Assembly: GCF_019565505.1 (NCBI RefSeq)
Contig: NZ_CP067378.1
Location: forward strand, 3,258,501-3,322,500
Direction: 5' to 3'
From: Flavobacterium davisii
GTDB taxonomy: Bacteria > Bacteroidota > Bacteroidia > Flavobacteriales > Flavobacteriaceae
DNA length: 64,000 bases
Shown: in pieces, positions 11,485-21,952 of the stretch
Layout of the letters: the number at the start of each line of letters is the position of its first letter
How positions within the stretch are numbered: position 1 is the stretch's first letter
Notes under the pieces: model-generated
The model's input: only the letters and a program-made list of their open reading frames with translations
Database searches by the model: none
What the model was told of the DNA's origin: nothing
Made by a program: the position numbers and the translations under genes

Positions 11485-12527
11485 TTAGATTTCCCCATTT
11501 ACTCCACTTTCTAATATTTTAAATTGTTTATTTATACAATCTATTTCTGCTTTTGCACCAAAAGGGAGAGTGAAGGTTGGGCAGGTATGACCAAAGTCCA
11601 TTTGCGTTATAACAGGCAGATTTGTTAAATTCTCTTCAAGTAATATTTTTTTATAACAATATCATATTCTTCTGTAAATTTATTATCGTAAGGTCTACCA
11701 ACTATGATCCCTTTTAATAGTTTAAGAATACCCATTTCAGCATAGTTTCTTAAACAACATCCGATATAATCAGGTCTTGACATGACTTCTGAAGTTTCTA
11801 AAAATAAAATAGCATTTTTAAATATATTTACTTCAGGCCAATAACTAGTTCCTTTTAGCATTTCAAGAGATTCTAGACATCCACCAATAAGCTGTCCTTG
11901 TACTATGGTGTTTCCTTGTAAAAAATTCCACCCTAAATGTTTTTGTAATTTTCGTTTTGTATGTAACAATGATTTATCAAACCATTCAAGTCTTTCAGAA
12001 GTCCAGCCTTCCTTGTTGGGTAAAATTTCCCCAATAGGATTTTTACTAAATAAAGTTTTTTTTAAATCTTCTATTTGATATTGATACATTCCTCCATTTT
12101 CTGCAAACCCCACTAAAGTAGAAGTGCCATAAAACGAAGAAAGACCTGCTTTTAGGCATAAAAAGTGTATTATTGTAGAATCAGAAAAGCCTATAAAAAT
12201 TTTTGGATTTTGTCGAATAACTTCAATATCTATATATCGTAAAATACGAATACTATCTTCTCCTCCTATATTAGAAATAATGGCTTTAATAGAATTATCC
12301 TTAAAGGCTTCCATTAGATCATTTGCTCTTTCCTGTGGATTTTCATAAATCCATTTTGCTGATTTTAAGGCATTTCTTGTTTCAACTACCTCTAATCCAA
12401 ATATTTCTTGAATTTGATTTTTACCTTGTTCATATCGATAAGGAACCTCTCCAGCTCCTCCCCAAGAAAGTGAAATAGTAGCTACTTTATCTCCTTTTTT
12501 TAGCAATTTAGGTTTAATTAGATTCAT
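11485..12527 (-). CDS. LD-carboxypeptidase (S66 family)
   Basis: About 347 residues once one A lost near 11648 is restored (the frame continues KKILLEENLTNLPVITQMDF and ends ESGVNGEI). Family S66 enzymes trim the terminal D-Ala from tetrapeptides in peptidoglycan recycling. Visible features are LKKGDKVATISLSWG at the N-terminus, the nucleophile region IFIGFSDSTIIHFL (Ser near residue 118), GQLIGGCLESLEML, and ILFLETSEV with the catalytic Glu; the final His lies in the restored tail (FGHTCP). It may be cytoplasmic, since no signal peptide is seen. It stands alone and convergent with the MFS gene. Confidence 0.85.
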
Positions 12528-13190
12528 TTTATAACTGTTTAGATAAAAAAATAACTTCTAAATAATATTACCGATTAAAAAAATCTTGTAGAATAAAGAC
12601 GATTAGATATTATTTTAGAAGAATGATAATTTATATATAATAGTAGCAATCATCATTTTAAAATCAAAATAATTGTATTATAAATCAGTTAGAGATAAGA
12701 GCTAAATGAAAATGTATAAATGATAGTATAAATATAAGGCTTATATTTTATTTTTTGTTTATAAAAAATATTATATTTATTAAATTAACATAAGTTCGAT
12801 ATAAAAAGCATTGATTTTTAGTATATTATATAGGGTGTTTGTGCTTCCGTTAGTGCTTTCTTTGTTTTTCCGTCGTATAGATATGACATAAATTCCTCAA
12901 AGAAATACGAAAGAACTGTTTATTAGCAAGTTAAAAGTTTTCTTAAGCCGAACTCACGTTAAACCCAGATTACGCATTAGACCCGAGCGTAGCGAATAGA
13001 CGAAGTAAATCTATTGCACTTTATTTTTATTCAAATTCAAGCACGTACTCAAATTTTAATCATCAAAATAGTTCACTATTTCTTCTTCTAAAATTTTCCG
13101 TGAGCACTTGAATTTATTGAAAAATTTTGTTTCACAACGAAGTCTAATGCGTAATCTGGGTTAAATTAGTATAAAAGATTTTACAGCTAT
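12528..13190. other. Intergenic stretch, 660 bases, with a palindromic element
   Basis: No gene is supported here. The left half (12528-12950) is plain AT-rich sequence containing the probable promoter of the LD-carboxypeptidase gene. The right half is filled by the element with 21-base inverted ends described separately. Confidence 0.6.
12962..13162. repeat. Palindromic element with perfect 21-base inverted ends, family B, copy 1
   Basis: The ends at 12962-12982 and 13142-13162 are exact reverse complements (core AACCCAGATTACGCATTAG). The roughly 160-base interior contains GAGCGTAGCGAATAGACGAA and TTATTGAAAAATTTTGTTTC and codes for nothing recognisable. A shorter copy lies at 49313-49385 and a half copy at 26066-26130. 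It looks like a non-autonomous, MITE-like or REP-like element. Confidence 0.75.
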
Positions 13191-13831
13191 TTATTTAATT
13201 CTAGGTTCAGCACCAATTAACGGTTTTAATTTTCGCCAAAGAATATTTTCAATATCTTCTAAATAATCTACTTCTTCTTTATTTAATTCTAAAAATTGAA
13301 ATTCTAAATCAACAGCATCCAGTTTATTAAACCATTGACAAAGTTTTAGTGAAGATGTCATTTTATGTCCCAAGCCAAGATGCTGTATAAATCTATTAAA
13401 TAAGTTTTTTTCAACTTTTCCTAAATATAAATATTCAGTTAAATTTTCATTATCTTTTGTAGGTTTTGACCACCAACCATTTTTAGTATTTCGTGCTTGT
13501 ACAAATTTTTTAAGTAATTTTTTATTATCAGATTTTTCAAAATGTCTTATTTTAAACCAATAAATAGCAGGATTATTACAATCAGAAATTTTTTTGAAAT
13601 CAGGATATAAAGAAATAAGTTTTTTTTTGAAATCGTTATTTTCTTTAGCAGATAATCTTTCTTTTTGCTTTCTTCTTAAAATAAAATCTTCAAAATCTAA
13701 ATTAATTTTTTTGAATATCTCATTTTCTATATTGATTATAGAGCTAAATTGTTCATTATTAATTTCTATTTTTTTAAACTTTCATAAAATTCTATTTTTT
13801 GTTTTATATATTCATTAAAATCTATTTCCAT
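13191..13831 (-). CDS. Hypothetical protein with GIY-YIG-like C-terminus
   Basis: About 213 residues from the ATG at 13831 (MEIDFNEYIKQKIEFYESL), with one A lost from a run near 13777. The first half is Lys- and Glu-rich and likely helical. The second half, from about residue 130, has LTEYLYLGKVEKNLFNRFIQ followed by HLG, then LKLCQWF and LEFQFLELNKEE, ending in IENILWRKLKPLIGAEPRIK. The Y-x-G-K-x-x-x-x-x-x-R-x-x-x-H spacing resembles GIY-YIG endonuclease-like domains, including the late Glu before the W/L-KP segment. A nuclease role is therefore possible but not shown. It lies directly beside the family B palindromic element and has no operon partner. Confidence 0.5.
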
Positions 13832-13974
13832 ATAAAATCAGTTATAATTATATTGGTTGTTTTTAATTATAAATATAGAAAATAAAATTTATTCAATAAA
13901 ATTTAAAAACTAAATAGCTTAGACAGATTGATTTTTTTGTAGTAATGTTTTCAAAAGGATTAATTAATATTCTT

Positions 13975-14721
13975 TTATACGACTTTTTTAAAAACAATAT
14001 TGATTTTATTAAGAAGTATTGGAGTTAAAATAAGAGAACTTAGTAAAGCAGAAATACAACTTGTGATTAGATCACCATATCGTTTTACATCAAATTCATA
14101 TATAATTCTTGATATTATTATTGTTAATGTTATACTGATAAAAATTATCCAATATTTTGAATGGATTGTTCTAAATTTTATGTTATTAATAGGAAGCTTG
14201 TAAATAAAAAAAAGAATAAAAAGTCCACCCAATAAGGTACTTGAATGTTGTAGTACTTTAAAAACAGAAATAGAAATTTTAAATAAGTGAATATGACTTT
14301 TAAGAAAAGGGATTTTTTGTACAAAATACCCTTCTTTATGTGTAAAATCGTCCCACAATATATGTGAACTTATGCCAATAAAAAGAGAAAATAAGACCAC
14401 TATTTTATTTTCCTTAAAATAACTATTCCAATCGAATGATTTGAAAATTAAAAATCTGGATTTAAAAAATAAAGGCAGGTTATTAAATAAGCTATTTCGA
14501 ATAATATTATGAAAAATAAAAGTAAGTAAAATAGCGAAAGGTAGATCAAACCAAAAAATTCCTGTAATTGAATGACTATAAATACTTTTAACCTTCATCC
14601 GTAAAAAATACTCAAAATCAGGAACCATGCTTCCTATTATCAGTCCAGTTAATGAAAATCGTTTTTTGGAAAAACAAGTTAGAGGCAAAATAATAGCAGG
14701 ATGTGAGAATGTTAAAGGCAT
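13975..14721 (-). CDS. DUF4184 family membrane protein
   Basis: 248 residues, frame intact. MPLTFSHPAIILPL at the start, GLIIGSMVPDFEYFLRM near residue 30, and HILWDDFTHKEGYFV near 120 are the hallmark segments of DUF4184, a family of integral membrane proteins with conserved His and Asp that resemble metal-dependent hydrolases of the YdjM/LexA-regulated group. About six membrane helices are visible. The function is unknown. It is the last of three minus-strand genes with gaps of 70 and 130 bases. Confidence 0.8.
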   Translation of the reverse strand: MPLTFSHPAIILPLTCFSKKRFSLTGLIIGSMVPDFEYFLRMKVKSIYSHSITGIFWFDLPFAILLTFIFHNIIRNSLFNNLPLFFKSRFLIFKSFDWNSYFKENKIVVLFSLFIGISSHILWDDFTHKEGYFVQKIPFLKSHIHLFKISISVFKVLQHSSTLLGGLFILFFIYKLPINNIKFRTIHSKYWIIFISITLTIIISRIIYEFDVKRYGDLITSCISALLSSLILTPILLNKINIVFKKVV

Positions 14722-14790
14722 TTTGATTATTTCTTTTTCTATATGAAAGAGTTATGAACCTATTTAATTTGCTTTTTCGTTTTACCGTTA

Positions 14791-15504
14791 TTATGATTCT
14801 AATTTTGTTTTTTTAACTATGTGTATCCCTCCAACACTATACGCTATATCAATTGGTATTACTTTATTATTCAGATAAAAATTACCATTTTGAAATGGGG
14901 TAATTCTTTCGTCAATTAAGAAAAAATAATTCTCTTTATCGTTTAATATATGCAGATTATCGTTTGTAAGTTCAGTGAGTTCAATATATTCTACTAGACC
15001 TTGTTTGTTTAATTCAGGGATTGCTATTTTTTGACCGTTTATTTCACAAACGTGTTTCTGTCCCAATCCGGGCATTCCAAACCAAGGAATAGCTTGTCCA
15101 ATTTGTAGCGAAATTTTAGAAGTATCTCCAGAAAAGAGAAAATATTTAGTTTTAAAAGTTTCAAAAATGGGGGGTAATGATTTTTTAGGAAATGGTTCTT
15201 CTGCTTTCCAAAAAAACATAACTTTATTCTGCCATTCAGGGTCATTAGGATCTTCACAAACTAAATTATCAGTCCAATAGTGCATATAGAGTTGATTTGC
15301 TTGTAGAAGAATAGTAGATTTTAAGATATGATTTCTTTGTTCATCTGTTAATGGTATAATTATTTTATAAACAGTATTGTCTCCTGTAGATATAAATGTG
15401 TTATTATGCTCTATTGGAGTGTTTTTTGTTTCGAATTGATTCGATACATCATTATTGTTTTTATTTCTTCTGAAAAAATAGTTAAAAAAATTCATAAATC
15501 GCAT
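14791..15504 (-). CDS. Hypothetical protein, 237 residues
   Basis: The frame is intact. The N-terminus MRFMNFFNYFFRRNKNN is basic and hydrophobic but not a clear signal peptide. After a polar linker (to about residue 45) comes a globular region with LTDEQRNHILKSTILLQANQ, a Trp-rich MFFWKAEEPFPKKSLPP, and IPWFGMPGLGQKHVCEINGQ near residue 155. The GMPGLG turn and downstream IPELNKQGLVEYIEL recall proteins found near polymorphic toxin loci, but I cannot name a family and give no function. Its neighbour, a DUF2750 protein, is similarly small and soluble; the two could be an accessory module. Confidence 0.55.
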   Translation of the reverse strand: MRFMNFFNYFFRRNKNNNDVSNQFETKNTPIEHNNTFISTGDNTVYKIIIPLTDEQRNHILKSTILLQANQLYMHYWTDNLVCEDPNDPEWQNKVMFFWKAEEPFPKKSLPPIFETFKTKYFLFSGDTSKISLQIGQAIPWFGMPGLGQKHVCEINGQKIAIPELNKQGLVEYIELTELTNDNLHILNDKENYFFLIDERITPFQNGNFYLNNKVIPIDIAYSVGGIHIVKKTKLES

Positions 15505-15634
15505 TATTGTAATATTAGTTTTTTATTTGAATAAATTAAAATTTATGTTATACTAACAGGTAGTTTGTTAAGTAGGGAAAAGTTTTGTATATGATTTCTA
15601 ATTTTATATTTTAAATGTATCGTTTTGAACTAAT

Positions 15635-16087
15635 TTAATAGAGCACCTCTTTAATTTTTTGTGCCAAATCACTCAGATTTCGATAATAAGATAGTTTCAA
15701 ATCTTTTTTAATAATTTTTAAATAATCAACTATTTCTAAAATTAATTCTAAAGGATCAGCTTCATAGCCATACAGATTTTTATCAAATTCAATGCCAGCC
15801 ATCATAGCATCTGAATCAAGGCCAATACACCAATTTTCTATAAAATCAACTAAATCTATTTCTTCCACTTTATAGTTAGCCCATTCTTCATTTTGACAAA
15901 TTTGGGCATATTTTTTTTGACTCCAGACGCAAAGTATTGCTATAGGATTTCCTTCTTCGTCTTGATAATTATTGGCATAAGATAAAGAGTAAATCTCTGA
16001 ATTTACTAAGGTATACACTTTTTCAGTTTCACAAATAGTCTTAATAAACTCTTGATGACGTTGGATGATTTGAATATCGTTTTTCAT
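15635..16087 (-). CDS. DUF2750 family protein
   Basis: 150 residues, frame intact, no signal or membrane segment. The order of features matches DUF2750: an N-terminal helix (QRHQEFIKTICETEKVYTLV), then PIAILCVWSQKKYAQICQNE, then WANYKVEEIDLVDFIENWCI, GLDSDAMMAGIEFD, and a closing helix. The family is small, soluble and of unknown function, often found singly or beside immunity-like proteins. An immunity role here is speculation. It is followed 130 bases later by the 237-residue unknown. Confidence 0.7.
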   Translation of the reverse strand: MKNDIQIIQRHQEFIKTICETEKVYTLVNSEIYSLSYANNYQDEEGNPIAILCVWSQKKYAQICQNEEWANYKVEEIDLVDFIENWCIGLDSDAMMAGIEFDKNLYGYEADPLELILEIVDYLKIIKKDLKLSYYRNLSDLAQKIKEVLY

Positions 16088-16353
16088 GAAATAGGGGCAT
16101 TTTTTATTTTAAATAGATTGAATTTTATAAAAATAACGGATATTATGGAATAATTTTTTTTAGGAATTATAAATTTTGGTAATTTTTATCAATAAATCTA
16201 AAAGAGCGTATATGTTTTGCAATGGTAAATAAACGAAATCTAAAATATACTTCGTTTTATATTCATCGTTTTTATTTTTGTAATGATTAATTGGGATGAA
16301 AATAGACATCCTAAATGATCTTAGTAAAATTTAGTTTGATACTAATAAAAAAA

Positions 16354-17029
16354 TTACTTAGCTTTTCCAGCTAAACAAATTACAATTTCACCTTTTGGCG
16401 GTTTTGCTTCAAAATGTTTTAAAACTTCTTCAGCAGTCCCTCTTACTGTTTCTTCATGCAGTTTAGAGAGCTCACGTGATACACTAACTAAACGATCAGA
16501 ACCAAAGTATTGAACAAACTCACCTAATGTTTTGATTAATTTATGAGGAGAAACATACAAAATGATTGTTCTAGTTTCTTCTGCTAATTGCAAAAAGCGG
16601 GTTTGTCTTCCTTTTTTATCAGGTAAAAAACCTTCAAAAACAAACTTATCATTGGGTAAACCACTATTTACTAATGCAGGAACAAAGGCAGTAGCTCCGG
16701 GTAAACACTCTACTTCTATACCGTTTTCTATGCAAGCTCGTGTTAATAAAAATCCGAGGATCTGAAATAGCAGGAGTACCAGCATCACTAATTAGAGCAA
16801 TGTTTTGTCCTGTTTGTAAACGCTGTATTATTAGATCGACGGTCTTGTGTTCGTTGTGCATGTGATGGCTTTGCATGTGTGTAGCAATTTCAAAATGCTT
16901 TAGTAATTTGCCACTAGTACGAGTGTCTTCTGCTAAGATACAGTCTACTTCCTTTAGAATTCGAATAGCTCTAAAGGTCATATCTTCTAAATTGCCAATA
17001 GGGGTTGGGACTATGTATAATTTACTCAT
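16354..17029 (-). CDS. rsmI: 16S rRNA (cytidine-2'-O)-methyltransferase RsmI
   Basis: About 225 residues, the usual length. It 2'-O-methylates C1402 of 16S rRNA with S-adenosylmethionine. The start MSKLYIVPTPIGNLEDMTFRA, then EDTRTSGKLLKHF, SDAGTPAISDPG and ATAFVPALVNSGLP are family signatures. The frame breaks at 16754-16759, where the plus strand reads CCGAGG; CCGGG would give the expected DPGFLLTRAC. This is one of several breaks at such sites. It lies between the DUF2750 gene and a repeat; no operon partner is visible. Confidence 0.93.
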
Positions 17030-17151
17030 TTGTTGAAGTTGAATTGTAAATTAGGACTTAATAATTTAAAAAACAAAAATGTTTAAAATAATTGATTCAA
17101 TAAGTTTATAAAAATGAAAGCAAAAAAACTGTCCAAAATTAAAAAATCAAC

Positions 17152-17216
17152 GCACCGTTTGTTACTCTGATGTAAGGAGGAGTCTTATAATCAATATTAT
17201 GCGATTTTTTTCGCTG
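17152..17216. repeat. Intergenic palindromic repeat, family A, copy 2
   Basis: CCGTTTGTTACTCTGATGTA, then GGAGGAGTCTTATAATCAAT and ATTATGCGATTTTTTTCGC. It shares order and core with copies at 6101, 25847 and 32089. It lies in the 250-base gap between two minus-strand genes. Confidence 0.6.
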
Positions 17217-17278
17217 GTGGATGACAAGATTGCAACCTTTTCGGACAGCGGCCTTGTCTATTAATTTTAAATTAAAGG

Positions 17279-18160
17279 TTATGAAAATTTACTTAAAATA
17301 TATTCCATGAAGCGTTCTTCATAATCTTCACGCCCTAACCAATTATTATAATCAGGTTTTACCATTTCTTCAATAAAATCTTTAGCTTCTTGGTAACTTT
17401 TAAAAGTTTCCAATTGGGAGAGGACACGATTTAAATCTTCAGTACTACCATCAAATAAATTTTTTTCAAATGCCATGCGATCGTTCAATGATAATCCAAC
17501 AGATCTAGAAATTTTGTCATTTAAGTTACTTAGAGGTTTTTCTATGACACGTTCAAAGGTAATTTCATTAAAATTAGACATGAATTCAGGAAAAATTTCT
17601 TTTACAGTTGATGTATGAATTTCGTTGGAAATGCTTTTTACCTCTTCCAGATTACCTTCTGTTTCTTTATTTATTTTTTCAGAAACAGTTTTAGAATGTA
17701 TTTGACTGAAAAAGGCATCCATTGAAATTTTTTCAGATTGGCTATTATCTTCTTCGTTTTCTATGATTTGAGGTGTATTTTCTTTTTCGACTGTTTCTTC
17801 TTCGGATTTTTCTATAGCTGAAATAGTTTCTACGATTGGTGTAATTTCCTTAGTTTCAGTTTCTGTACTTTCAATAGCTAAAATGGATTCATTTTGAATA
17901 GTTTCATCCAATTCCTCTTTTAACTGAGCTATTACTATTTTTTCATTATAATCAAAAGCATGTTCTAATTTTTCTTCTATTTGTTTTCTTCCAATAGTAG
18001 GTTGTATATCACCAAAATTTTCCTCAACAAATACTAAAACAGAAAGTTTTTCATACAATCGTTGTGCCTCGCGATGTAATTCACGTATATCATCTTTATG
18101 TTTTAATTGTAAAACTTTATGGGCAATACTAATCAATTCGGCTTCCAATTTCTTTTTCAT
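17279..18160 (-). CDS. Hypothetical acidic coiled-coil-like protein
   Basis: 293 residues, frame intact. Residues 1-50 are a charged helix (ELISIAHKVLQLKHKDDIRE), residues 90-185 form a very acidic low-complexity linker dominated by Glu, Ile and Thr, and the last 90 residues are more conserved-looking: RSVGLSLNDRMAFEKNLFDG, then LNRVLSQLETFKSYQEAKDF and DYNNWLGREDYEERFMEYIL. I recall such proteins as conserved hypotheticals next to tdk and rsmI in flavobacteria, but the function is unknown. It is divergent from tdk with a 145-base shared upstream region. It is cytoplasmic by appearance. Confidence 0.7.
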   Translation of the reverse strand: MKKKLEAELISIAHKVLQLKHKDDIRELHREAQRLYEKLSVLVFVEENFGDIQPTIGRKQIEEKLEHAFDYNEKIVIAQLKEELDETIQNESILAIESTETETKEITPIVETISAIEKSEEETVEKENTPQIIENEEDNSQSEKISMDAFFSQIHSKTVSEKINKETEGNLEEVKSISNEIHTSTVKEIFPEFMSNFNEITFERVIEKPLSNLNDKISRSVGLSLNDRMAFEKNLFDGSTEDLNRVLSQLETFKSYQEAKDFIEEMVKPDYNNWLGREDYEERFMEYILSKFS

Positions 18161-18304
18161 TGCGTTTAAATTTTTAGTGATGAAAGAATTAAAATTTATT
18201 GATAACTTTATCAGTCGAGCTGTAAAACAACCAGTCTTTTTTAATAATTTTGCGAGTTACAAAGTAATAAAAACTATTCATTTTTATCATTATAAAATTA
18301 AAAA

Positions 18305-18931
18305 ATGTTTTTAGAAAATACAGTAAACCCAAAAGAACAGTTTGGTTGGATTGAAGTAATCTGTGGATCGATGTTTTCAGGAAAGACAGAGGAGCTAATA
18401 CGAAGATTAAGAAGAGCACAATTTGCAAAACAAAAAGTAGAAATCTTTAAACCTAGTGTTGATACACGTTACGATGAAGAAAAGGTAGTTTCGCATAACA
18501 AAAATGAAATCCGTTCAACTCCTGTTCCTGCTGCCGCTAATATTCGTATTCTAGCGCAAGGTTGTGATGTAGTAGGTATTGATGAAGCACAATTTTTTGA
18601 TGAGGAAATTGTTTCTGTCTGTAATGATTTAGCAAACGCAGGCGTTAGAGTCATTATAGCTGGTTTAGATATGGACTTTAAAGGAAATCCTTTTGGTCCT
18701 ATGCCTGCTCTAATGGCTACAGCAGAATATATTACAAAAGTGCATGCAGTATGTACTAAAACAGGAAATTTAGCTCACTATAGTCATAGAAAAACAGCCA
18801 ATGATAATTTAGTGTTATTAGGAGAAAAGGAAGAATATGAACCGTTAAGCAGAGCTGCTTATTTTAATGCTATGCGTAATAACATAGAAGTAATTGATGA
18901 ACAAGTTATAAATAAAGAAGAAGATAAATAA
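18305..18931 (+). CDS. tdk: Thymidine kinase
   Basis: 208 residues, full length for type II thymidine kinase. It phosphorylates thymidine in the salvage pathway. The P-loop [19 protein letters not shown] is near residue 22, the DEAQFF motif (catalytic Glu region) near 93, and [19 protein letters not shown] follows. The zinc site is altered: only the first Cys remains, in [15 protein letters not shown], and the later CxxC pair is absent, as I recall for flavobacterial members. Its stop overlaps the next ATG by one base (TAATG), so murF-alr is probably co-translated. Confidence 0.95.
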   Translation: MFLENTVNPKEQFGWIEVICGSMFSGKTEELIRRLRRAQFAKQKVEIFKPSVDTRYDEEKVVSHNKNEIRSTPVPAAANIRILAQGCDVVGIDEAQFFDEEIVSVCNDLANAGVRVIIAGLDMDFKGNPFGPMPALMATAEYITKVHAVCTKTGNLAHYSHRKTANDNLVLLGEKEEYEPLSRAAYFNAMRNNIEVIDEQVINKEEDK

Positions 18932-21373
18932 TGGCACTGGTACTCAACCAAATTGTAACAGCATTGTCTTGCGAATTTATAGATTATAATAGCTCTATTG
19001 TAATTGATTCCGTTTCAATAGATAGTCGATCAAATCAAAATACAAAATCTACACTTTTTTTTGCTCTTGTTGGTCCTCATTATGATGCACATCAGTATAT
19101 AGAAGGACTAATAGAGCAAGGGGTAGAGTCGTTTGTTGTACAGACTCTTGATGAAAAATGGCTAGGTAAAGCTAATTTTTTAAAAGTAAACAATACATTA
19201 CAAGCTTTACAATCATTTGCTGCGTATTATAGAAGTTTGTTTTCATTTCCTATAATAGGAATTACAGGAAGTAATGGTAAAACAATAGTGAAAGAATGGT
19301 TAAATTTTTTGTTAAGCCCAGATTATACAATTATAAGAAGTCCAAAGAGTTATAACTCGCAAGTTGGAGTACCTCTTTCAGTAATTGGAATCAATGAAAT
19401 GCACAATTTAGGTATTTTTGAAGCAGGAATTTCTACTGTAAATGAAATGCAAAATTTGCAAAAAATAATTCAACCTACAATTGGAATTTTAACGAATATA
19501 GGTTCTGCTCATGATGAAGGTTTTGTAGATCTAAGCCAAAAAATTAAGGAAAAAATAAAACTGTTTGAAGGAGTTCAAATATTAATTTTGAATAAAAATA
19601 AAACAATAGAATCATTTTTAGATAAATCTATTAAAACCTTTACATGGAGTATAGAAGATAAAGAAGCAGATGTTTTCTTTCAAAAAAAAATAATAGGTCA
19701 ACATGTAGAATTAACTATTAACTATAAAGAACTTTCTTTTAAAATAAATATTCCTTTTATAGACGAAGCCTCATTAGAAAATAGTATACATTGTATTTTA
19801 ATCATGTTGCATTTAGGGTATCATAAAGAAGTAATTCAAGAAAGAATGGCTAAGTTATACCCTGTTGAAATGCGATTGAAGATTAAAAATGGTATTTATA
19901 ATTGTACTATAATTGATGATAGTTATAGTGCTGATTTTCAATCTTTAAAAATAGCATTGGATTTTTTACAAAATCAAAAACAACATAAAAAAGAACGTTA
20001 ATTATTTCGGATATTTTTCAATCAGGATTAACAGACCAAGAACTTTATTCAAGAATAGCACAGCTAATTATAGCAAATAAAATTACGAGAGTTATTTGTA
20101 TCGGGAATACGATTTCAAAATTTCAAAATAAATTTTTAATGCCATTTCTTTTGATTCAACAAATTCTTTTATAAATACGTTTGATAGTCTTGATTTTTCA
20201 GATGAAACCATTTTGATTAAAGGAGCTCGTATTTTTGAATTTGAAAAAATTGTTTCTTTATTAACAGAAAAAAAACATGAAACCGTTTTAGAGATTAATT
20301 TAAATTCTTTAAGTCATAATTTTAACTATTACAAATCTAAAATAAAACCTACAACCAAAATAATGGGTATGGTAAAAGCTTTTGGTTATGGAAGCGGAAG
20401 TTTTGAAATAGCAAAATTATTAGCTCATCATAAAGTAGATTATTTAGGGGTGGCTTTTGCAGATGAAGGAATTGAGTTAAAAAAAGCAGGAATTGAAGTG
20501 CCTATTATGGTCATGAATCCAGAAATGACCAGCTTTAAATCAATTATTCAATATGGATTAGAACCCGAAATTTACAGTTTACGCGGTTTGAAAGCCTTTG
20601 TGAAAATTTTAGAAGAACAAAAACAAAAACACTATCCAATCCATATTAAGATAAATACAGGGATGAATCGTTTGGGTTTTGATGAAGAAATAATTCCTGA
20701 ATTAATAGCTACACTAAAAGAAAATAAATGGGTTCAGGTTAATACTATTTTATCCCATTTTGCCGAAAGTGATAATGAGGTAGATAGAACATTTAGTTTG
20801 AATCAAATAAACTTATTTGATCGCCTTTCTAGACAAATTATGGAAGCATTAGAATACAATCCGATCCGTCATATTTGTAATTCTTCTGGAATTAGTAATT
20901 ATCCTGAAGGCGAGTTTGATATGGTTCGTTTAGGAGTAGGGATGTATGGCGTTTCTAATGATTTAAATGAAATGAAATATTTAGAAACGGTAGGTACTTT
21001 AAAATCAGTTATTTCTCAAATACGAACTCTAAAAATAGGCGATACCGTTGGATACAATAGACGTTTTGTTGTAGAAAAGCCAACGCGTATGGCTGTAATT
21101 CCAATTGGTTATGCAGATGGAATATCTAGAAAATGGGGTAGAGGTGTAGGGTATCTTTTAGTTAATGGAGAAAAAGCACCCATTTTAGGAAGTATTTGTA
21201 TGGATATGCTTATGATAGATGTTACCAATATATCCTGTGCAGAAGGCAATGAAGTTATTATTTTTGGAAAAGATCTACCTGTAACTGTTATTGCAAATGC
21301 TATAGATACTATTCCGTATGAAATATTAACAGGTATTTCGCGTCGTGTGTCGAGAATTTTCTACAGAGAATAA
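18931..21373 (+). CDS. murF-alr: Bifunctional MurF ligase / alanine racemase
   Basis: About 815 residues, a fusion known in Bacteroidota. Residues 1-430 are UDP-N-acetylmuramoyl-tripeptide:D-Ala-D-Ala ligase (Mur ATP loop GITGSNGKTIVKEWL near residue 110). Residues 440-815 are PLP-dependent alanine racemase, with the PLP lysine in MGMVKAFGYGSGSF, the catalytic Tyr in VGYNRRFVV, RLGVGMYGV and GSICMDMLMIDVT. One protein thus makes D-Ala and uses the dipeptide in the cytoplasmic wall pathway. Two one-base losses, an A near 19992 and a T near 20145, split the frame inside the MurF C-domain. Continuous homology in both frames argues that the intact fusion is real. Confidence 0.92.
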
Positions 21374-21397
21374 ATTTAAACATAACTATTTATAACT

Positions 21398-21405
21398 TAG
21401 ATTTG
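21398..21405 (+). promoter_or_regulatory. Candidate -7 element TAGATTTG for mscL
   Basis: TAGATTTG matches TAnnTTTG and lies about 35 bases upstream of the mscL start. Confidence 0.45.
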
Positions 21406-21438
21406 TAACTTTTATTAACTAAAAAAACAATTACAATT

Positions 21439-21816
21439 ATGAGTATTATTTCTGAATTTAGAGATTTTATAGCAAAAGGAAATGTAATGGATCTTGCAGT
21501 AGGGGTAATTATTGGTGGTGCTTTTAGTGCTATCGTAAACTCTTTGGTAGCAGATGTTATTACTCCTGCTTTGTTAAATCCAGCTTTAAAAGCTGCACAG
21601 GTAGAAAACTTAGCCGAATTAAAAACGGATGGAGGTATTTTATATGGTAAGTTTTTAGCAGCTATTATTAGCTTTTTGGTTATTGCTTTTGTTATTTTTA
21701 TCTTGGTAAAAAGTATTAATTCACTGAAGAAAAAAGAAGCAGCAGCACCAGCAGCACCAGCAGGTCCTACACAAGAAGAATTATTAATGCAAATAAGAGA
21801 TTTGTTGAAAAAATAA
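21439..21816 (+). CDS. mscL: Large-conductance mechanosensitive channel MscL
   Basis: 125 residues, typical length. It forms a pentameric inner-membrane pore that opens under tension and releases solutes on osmotic downshock. The N-terminal amphipathic helix and TM1 read FRDFIAKGNVMDLAVGVIIG followed by GAFSAIVNSLVADVITP. TM2 is KFLAAIISFLVIAFVIFILV, and the C-terminal bundle follows an Ala/Pro-rich linker (AAAPAAPAGP). The frame is intact. It has its own promoter and a strong terminator, so it is a single-gene unit. Confidence 0.96.
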   Translation: MSIISEFRDFIAKGNVMDLAVGVIIGGAFSAIVNSLVADVITPALLNPALKAAQVENLAELKTDGGILYGKFLAAIISFLVIAFVIFILVKSINSLKKKEAAAPAAPAGPTQEELLMQIRDLLKK

Positions 21817-21843
21817 TTAAGATAAGCTTCTTTTATATAGTTT

Positions 21844-21874
21844 TAAACCTTAATCGTATGATTAAGGTTTTTTT
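21844..21874 (+). terminator. Rho-independent terminator after mscL
   Basis: AAACCTTAATC and GATTAAGGTTT form a perfect stem around GTAT, followed by a run of T. Confidence 0.85.
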
Positions 21875-21952
21875 ATATCCAGTATTCTCTATTATAACAT
21901 ATTTGCTACATCTATACTTTTTATTACTTTTACCCTCTAAAACTATTGAATT

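Noticed and set aside
13594..13818. Plus-strand open frame of 74 codons
   Set aside because: It is antisense to the GIY-YIG-like gene, of low complexity and hydrophobic only because of the AT-rich complement.
14000..14203. Plus-strand open frame of 67 codons
   Set aside because: It is antisense to the well-supported DUF4184 gene.
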